A stretch of DNA of 64,000 nt, taken from Verrucomicrobiota bacterium (GTDB lineage Bacteria; Verrucomicrobiota; Verrucomicrobiia; Verrucomicrobiales; Akkermansiaceae). Positions 59,064-64,000 of the stretch are shown here, piece after piece. Below the pieces are notes generated by a model. It was not told the DNA's origin and searched no databases. It saw nothing but the letters and a program-made list of their open reading frames with translations. Position 1 is the first letter of the stretch, and each line of letters starts with the position of its first letter. Location: the NCBI GenBank assembly GCA_026397725.1, contig JAPLUI010000331.1, positions 1-64,000 on the forward strand, in the 5' to 3' direction. The position numbers were made by a program, and so were the translations under genes.

Positions 59064-59897
59064 ATGAAACCACCATCCGCCATCGCCGCACTCTGTTGCG
59101 GATTCCTCACCCTCGGTGCCGCTGCTGCGCAGGCCAAAAAGCCTAACGTGCTCGTCATCATGGGTGACGACATCGGCATCTTCAACATCAGCGCCTACCA
59201 CCAGGGCATGATGGGCTACAACACGCCGAACATCGACCGCCTGGCCAAGGAAGGCGGCATGTTCATGAGCTACTATGCCCAGCAGAGCTGCACCGCCGGA
59301 CGCTCGGCGTTTATTACCGGGCAGTTGCCGTTTCGCACCGGCCTGAGCAAGGTCGGTCTGCCCGGTGCCGAGCTGGGACTGCGCAAGGAAGACCCCACCA
59401 TTGCCGAGTTGCTCAAACCGCTCGGCTACATGACCGGCCAGTTTGGGAAAAACCATCTGGGCGACAAGGATGAGTTCCTGCCCACCAACCATGGATTTGA
59501 CGAGTTTTTCGGCAATCTCTACCACCTCAATGCCGAGGAAGAACCGGAAAACGCCGACTATCCGAAAAACCCCGAGTTCAAAAAGAAGTTCGGGCCGCGT
59601 GGGGTGATCAAGTCCTTTGCCGGCGGCAAGATCGAGGACACCGGCCCGCTGACCATCAAGCGCATGGAGACCATCGACGAGGAAGTGTTGGCCATGACCC
59701 AGGATTTTCTGGGACGTGCCAAGAAGTCCGACAATGATTGGTGGTATCGCCGCGCCTTCATCGCCGTGCCGGTCCAGAACATCGTCGGCAAGACGCTGAT
59801 GTCGTTCAAGGAGTTCCCACCACGCCAGAAACCCTCGAGCTTCACCATCGACCAGGCGATGGAAGCTCTGTCACGCCCCGCCGCGCCCAGTCAGTAA
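59064..59897 (+). CDS. Arylsulfatase-like protein with large internal deletion
   Basis: KPNVLVIMGDDIGIFNISAYHQGMMGYNTPNIDRLA, CTAGRSAFITGQ; C-term AVPVQNIVGKTLMSFKEFPPRQKPSSFTIDQAMEAL joined directly after SDNDWW. Confidence 0.75.
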   Translation: MKPPSAIAALCCGFLTLGAAAAQAKKPNVLVIMGDDIGIFNISAYHQGMMGYNTPNIDRLAKEGGMFMSYYAQQSCTAGRSAFITGQLPFRTGLSKVGLPGAELGLRKEDPTIAELLKPLGYMTGQFGKNHLGDKDEFLPTNHGFDEFFGNLYHLNAEEEPENADYPKNPEFKKKFGPRGVIKSFAGGKIEDTGPLTIKRMETIDEEVLAMTQDFLGRAKKSDNDWWYRRAFIAVPVQNIVGKTLMSFKEFPPRQKPSSFTIDQAMEALSRPAAPSQ

Positions 59898-59973
59898 CCC
59901 GCCACGATCCCACGCGGTGGACCGTAATCCAACGGTCCACCGTTTGCCTATTCAACAACCTTCCACGATAACC

Positions 59974-62337
59974 ATGAAAACCAACCCGTTGCTCACGACC
60001 CTCGGCCTCGCGCTCGGCGGCTTCTTCATGCCGACTGCCAGGGCCCAGGAAATCCTGCCGTTTCCGCCCGCACCGTCCGCTTCCACTCCGGGGCTGACAA
60101 TCCAGGATTCCACCTACAAGAAACGCGTGGAGCCGAAGCGCCTGGCCGACGGCACGCCTAACATCCTGATCATCCTGATGGACGATGTGGGGCCGGCGAC
60201 GCCCTCGACCTACGGTGGCGAGATCCACACGCCGACGCTCGACCGCGTGGCGCAGATGGGCGTCTCGTTCAACCGGTTTCACTCCACGGCCATGTGTTCG
60301 CCCACACGGGCGGCGCTGCTCACCGGGCGCAATCACACGTTCGTTGGCAACGGCCAGATCGCGGCGATTGCCAATGACTTCGACGGCTTCAGCGGCGTCA
60401 TCCCGAAGTCGTCGGCCACCGTCGCCGAGGTGCTCAAGGACTATGGCTACAACACCGGGTGCTGGGGCAAGTGGCATAACACGCCCGAAGAGCAGATCAC
60501 GTCCAAGGGGCCGTTCGATTACTGGCCGACGGGCTACGGCTTCGAGTATTTCTACGGGTTTCTAGCAGGTGAAGCCTCGCAGTATGAACCGACCCTGACG
60601 CGCAACACCACCGCGGTCACCACACATCTGCCCAAGGGCTATCACCTCACCGACGACATCGCGACCGACGCGATCACGTGGCTGCGCGAACAGAAGGCCT
60701 ACGCGCCGGACAAACCGTTCTTCATGTATTGGGCACCGGGCGCATCGCACGGCCCGCACCAGATCATGAAGGAATGGGCGGACAAATATAAGGGCAAGTT
60801 CGACGACGGTTGGGACAAGTATCGCGAGCGCGTCTTCGTGAATGCCAAGGCAAAGGGCTGGATTCCGCAAAACGCGCAACTCACGCCGCGCCCGGAATCG
60901 ATGGCGTCGTGGGATTCCATTCCCGAGGATGAAAAGCCGTTCCAGCGCCGCTTGATGGAAGTCTTCGCCGGCTTCACCGAGCACGCCGACTACAACGCCG
61001 GCCGGGTGATTGATGAAATTGAGAAGGAAGGAAAGTTAGACAACACGCTGATCTTCTACATCTGGGGCGACAACGGTTCCTCTGCCGAAGGTCTGTATGG
61101 CACCATCAGCGAGCAGCTCGCGCAGAACGGAATTCCAACAAAAATCTCGCAGCACCTTGAGGCGCTGAAGGAACTCGGTGGCCTCGATGCCCTCGGCGGT
61201 CCCAAGACCGACAACATGTATCACGCCGGCTGGGCGTGGGCAGGCAGCACGCCATACAAATCCACCAAACTCGTCGCCGCCCACTTCGGCGGCACCCGCC
61301 AGCCGATGGCTGTGTCCTGGCCCAAGCGTATCAAGGCGGATCCGGCGGCGCGGCCGCAGTTTCATCACGTCATCGACATTGTGCCGACGATTTACGAATT
61401 CACCAAGATCACGCCGCCGAAAGTGGTGAACGGCTTCGAGCAGGACCCGATTGCCGGTGTCAGCATGGTCTATGCGTTTGACGATGCCAAGGCACCGGGG
61501 ACGCGCAAGACCCAGTTCTTCGACATCATGGCCAGCCGCGGAATCTATCATGACGGCTGGTTCGCCAGCGCCCCAGGCCCGCGTGAACCATGGGTGGGCG
61601 GCATGCCAAAAGGTGTCAAGGAATGGTCTCCTCTAACGGACAAGTGGGAACTCTACAACATCGACGAAGACTGGAGCCAGGCGATTGACCTCGCCGCCAC
61701 GAATCCGCGGAAACTCGAGGAAATGAAACTGCTCTTCCTGCTAGAATCCACGAAGAACAAGAACCTGCCCATCGGTGGCGGCTTGTGGTCCACCGCGATG
61801 TTCCATCCCGAGGACGCGCCCGCATCCACTCTCACGGAATGGACCTTCGATGCGCCCATCACCCGCATGCCGGAATCCGCCGCGCCCAAGCTCGGCAAGG
61901 TGGACAGCCTGGTGACCATGGACGTGGATGTGCCCGCAAATGCGAACGGCGTGCTGTATGCCTTGGCCGGCTTTTCCGGCGGTGTCACCTGTTATGTGAA
62001 GGATGGTTTCCTTTGCTACGAGTTCAACCTCTTTGAAGTCCAACGCACCAAGCTCAAGTCCGAGAACAAGCTGCCGATTGGCAAGGTAAAGGTCGAAGTC
62101 GAATCCAAACTAACGGCCAAGATCGGCGGACCGATGGACGTCGCGCTGAAGGTCAATGGCAAGGAAGTTGCGCAGGGCCGGGTGCCCGCCGCCATGTCAC
62201 TCCACTTCACCAGTAATGCGACCTTCGACATCGGCACCGACCTGGACTCGCCCGTCTCGCTCGATTACTTCGACCAAGCCCCGTTCCCCTTCAATGGCAC
62301 CATCGGCAAAACGACAATTGTCTATTTGAAGAAATAA
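59974..62337 (+). CDS. Arylsulfatase
   Basis: NILIILMDDVGPATPSTYGG, CSPTRAALLTGRNHT, GYNTGCWGKWHNTP, WELYNIDEDWSQAIDLA; signal peptide. Confidence 0.95.
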   Translation: MKTNPLLTTLGLALGGFFMPTARAQEILPFPPAPSASTPGLTIQDSTYKKRVEPKRLADGTPNILIILMDDVGPATPSTYGGEIHTPTLDRVAQMGVSFNRFHSTAMCSPTRAALLTGRNHTFVGNGQIAAIANDFDGFSGVIPKSSATVAEVLKDYGYNTGCWGKWHNTPEEQITSKGPFDYWPTGYGFEYFYGFLAGEASQYEPTLTRNTTAVTTHLPKGYHLTDDIATDAITWLREQKAYAPDKPFFMYWAPGASHGPHQIMKEWADKYKGKFDDGWDKYRERVFVNAKAKGWIPQNAQLTPRPESMASWDSIPEDEKPFQRRLMEVFAGFTEHADYNAGRVIDEIEKEGKLDNTLIFYIWGDNGSSAEGLYGTISEQLAQNGIPTKISQHLEALKELGGLDALGGPKTDNMYHAGWAWAGSTPYKSTKLVAAHFGGTRQPMAVSWPKRIKADPAARPQFHHVIDIVPTIYEFTKITPPKVVNGFEQDPIAGVSMVYAFDDAKAPGTRKTQFFDIMASRGIYHDGWFASAPGPREPWVGGMPKGVKEWSPLTDKWELYNIDEDWSQAIDLAATNPRKLEEMKLLFLLESTKNKNLPIGGGLWSTAMFHPEDAPASTLTEWTFDAPITRMPESAAPKLGKVDSLVTMDVDVPANANGVLYALAGFSGGVTCYVKDGFLCYEFNLFEVQRTKLKSENKLPIGKVKVEVESKLTAKIGGPMDVALKVNGKEVAQGRVPAAMSLHFTSNATFDIGTDLDSPVSLDYFDQAPFPFNGTIGKTTIVYLKK

Positions 62338-62997
<660 letters not shown>

Positions 62998-63079
62998 GAC
63001 TTCAATCTAACAGACACGAGAGGAAAGTTTGAGCAGCTCGCCGCCTATTGCTGCTTCCTCTCAAGAAGTGAATCCAACC

Positions 63080-64000
63080 ATGCAATCACCAAGCGCATTT
63101 CGAATCCTGGCTCTGGGGCTGGCGCTCGCCATCGCCAGTTGTACGAACTACTCCAGTGTCAGCGAAAAGCGTCCCGCCTACCAGTCGCCTTCGGCAGCCG
63201 GGCAGTTAGTCGCCCAAGCCCTCAAGCATCCCGCGAAGGAACCTTTGGTGCAGGTTGGCCGTTATCTGGATGCGGCCGCCGCCGCCGCAGACGTCCTGGA
63301 AAAAAATCCCGGCGATGCCCAGGCACGCGCGGATTATAACTTTGCGGTCGCCCGGATTTTCGATGCCGTCAACGAGTCCGGCTTGGATCCGTCAACAGCG
63401 CCGTTGCCGTGTCCGGGGACCAGCCAGCAATGGAGCTTTTCCCTCAAGGCCAATACGCGCTACCATTACAATCTGAGCAACTTCAAGCTCCTGCCCGCTG
63501 ACCGTTATCGATTCAAGGGCAAGCTGGTGGTGGAACAGGCCGAGAAGCAAGGTCTTGGAGCTCCGCTGGTGGCCGTCAGCAAGATCGATGTCACCAAGAT
63601 CGATGCCTTCGCCCAAGGGAAACACGCATACTACGGCATGACCGGCGTCGTGGAGTTCAATGGGCGGAACGCCGCCGGCAGTGTCATCGATCCGCTCTCG
63701 GTCGAGACGGTCAGGATGGATGGCCGGACCTATCCGTTAGCAGCCAATTTCACGGCGCCCATCGCCTTGGCCCTTGCGGAATTGAAACCCCGGAACAAGG
63801 AACTCGGCCGCCTGTTCAAGCCCGATGAGTATGCCGCCCAAGTCCGCCTCGCGCGGCTGCAACCTTATGATCCGAAGAAGATCCCGATCCTTTGCGTGCA
63901 TGGCCTCGGCGATTCCCAGGCCACCTGGGCCCCCATGATTGAAAGCCTCAGGGCCGATCCCGTCATCCGGGCCAATTACCAGATCTGGTTCTTCAGTTAT
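63080..64000 (+). CDS. Alpha/beta-hydrolase lipoprotein, 3' truncated by window end
   Basis: Lipobox LAIASC; IPILCVHGLGDSQATWAPMIESL lipase-like oxyanion region; open to end of window. Confidence 0.75.
   Translation, partial: MQSPSAFRILALGLALAIASCTNYSSVSEKRPAYQSPSAAGQLVAQALKHPAKEPLVQVGRYLDAAAAAADVLEKNPGDAQARADYNFAVARIFDAVNESGLDPSTAPLPCPGTSQQWSFSLKANTRYHYNLSNFKLLPADRYRFKGKLVVEQAEKQGLGAPLVAVSKIDVTKIDAFAQGKHAYYGMTGVVEFNGRNAAGSVIDPLSVETVRMDGRTYPLAANFTAPIALALAELKPRNKELGRLFKPDEYAAQVRLARLQPYDPKKIPILCVHGLGDSQATWAPMIESLRADPVIRANYQIWFFSY

Overview
GC-rich bacterial chromosome segment, most likely from Verrucomicrobiota. The inference rests on a Verru_Chthon-type pilin-like cassette, PEP-CTERM proteins, an ECF sigma/Ser-Thr kinase pair, arylsulfatases and an autotransporter-repeat fragment. 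The standout feature is a tandem pair of giant genes (2347-6963 and 7398-12782). Each has an N-terminal membrane anchor and a conserved head of about 110 aa, followed by well over a thousand residues of a Cys-Pro heptad repeat, [T/S]-x-C-P-x-x-x, with Cys about every 7 residues. I do not recognise this as a known family. Other regions hold housekeeping genes (dapF, dapA, rsmB-like, rlmI-like, comM/yifB, a coaE-rho in-frame fusion), an HtrA/pseudo-HtrA pair, NHL-repeat and Sel1-repeat proteins, sulfatases and an aquaporin. There are many decayed accessory elements: RAYT C-terminus, group II intron domain V/VI remnant, RHS and type IIG RM fragments, prophage packaging-gene remnants, a comM 5' duplicate, and a Bro-N/KilA-like gene split by a MITE-like element with a direct repeat at its borders. 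The pentamer CTAAC/GTTAG is also conspicuously abundant. All calls come from reading the sequence and the supplied ORFs; no database search was run and counts are by eye.
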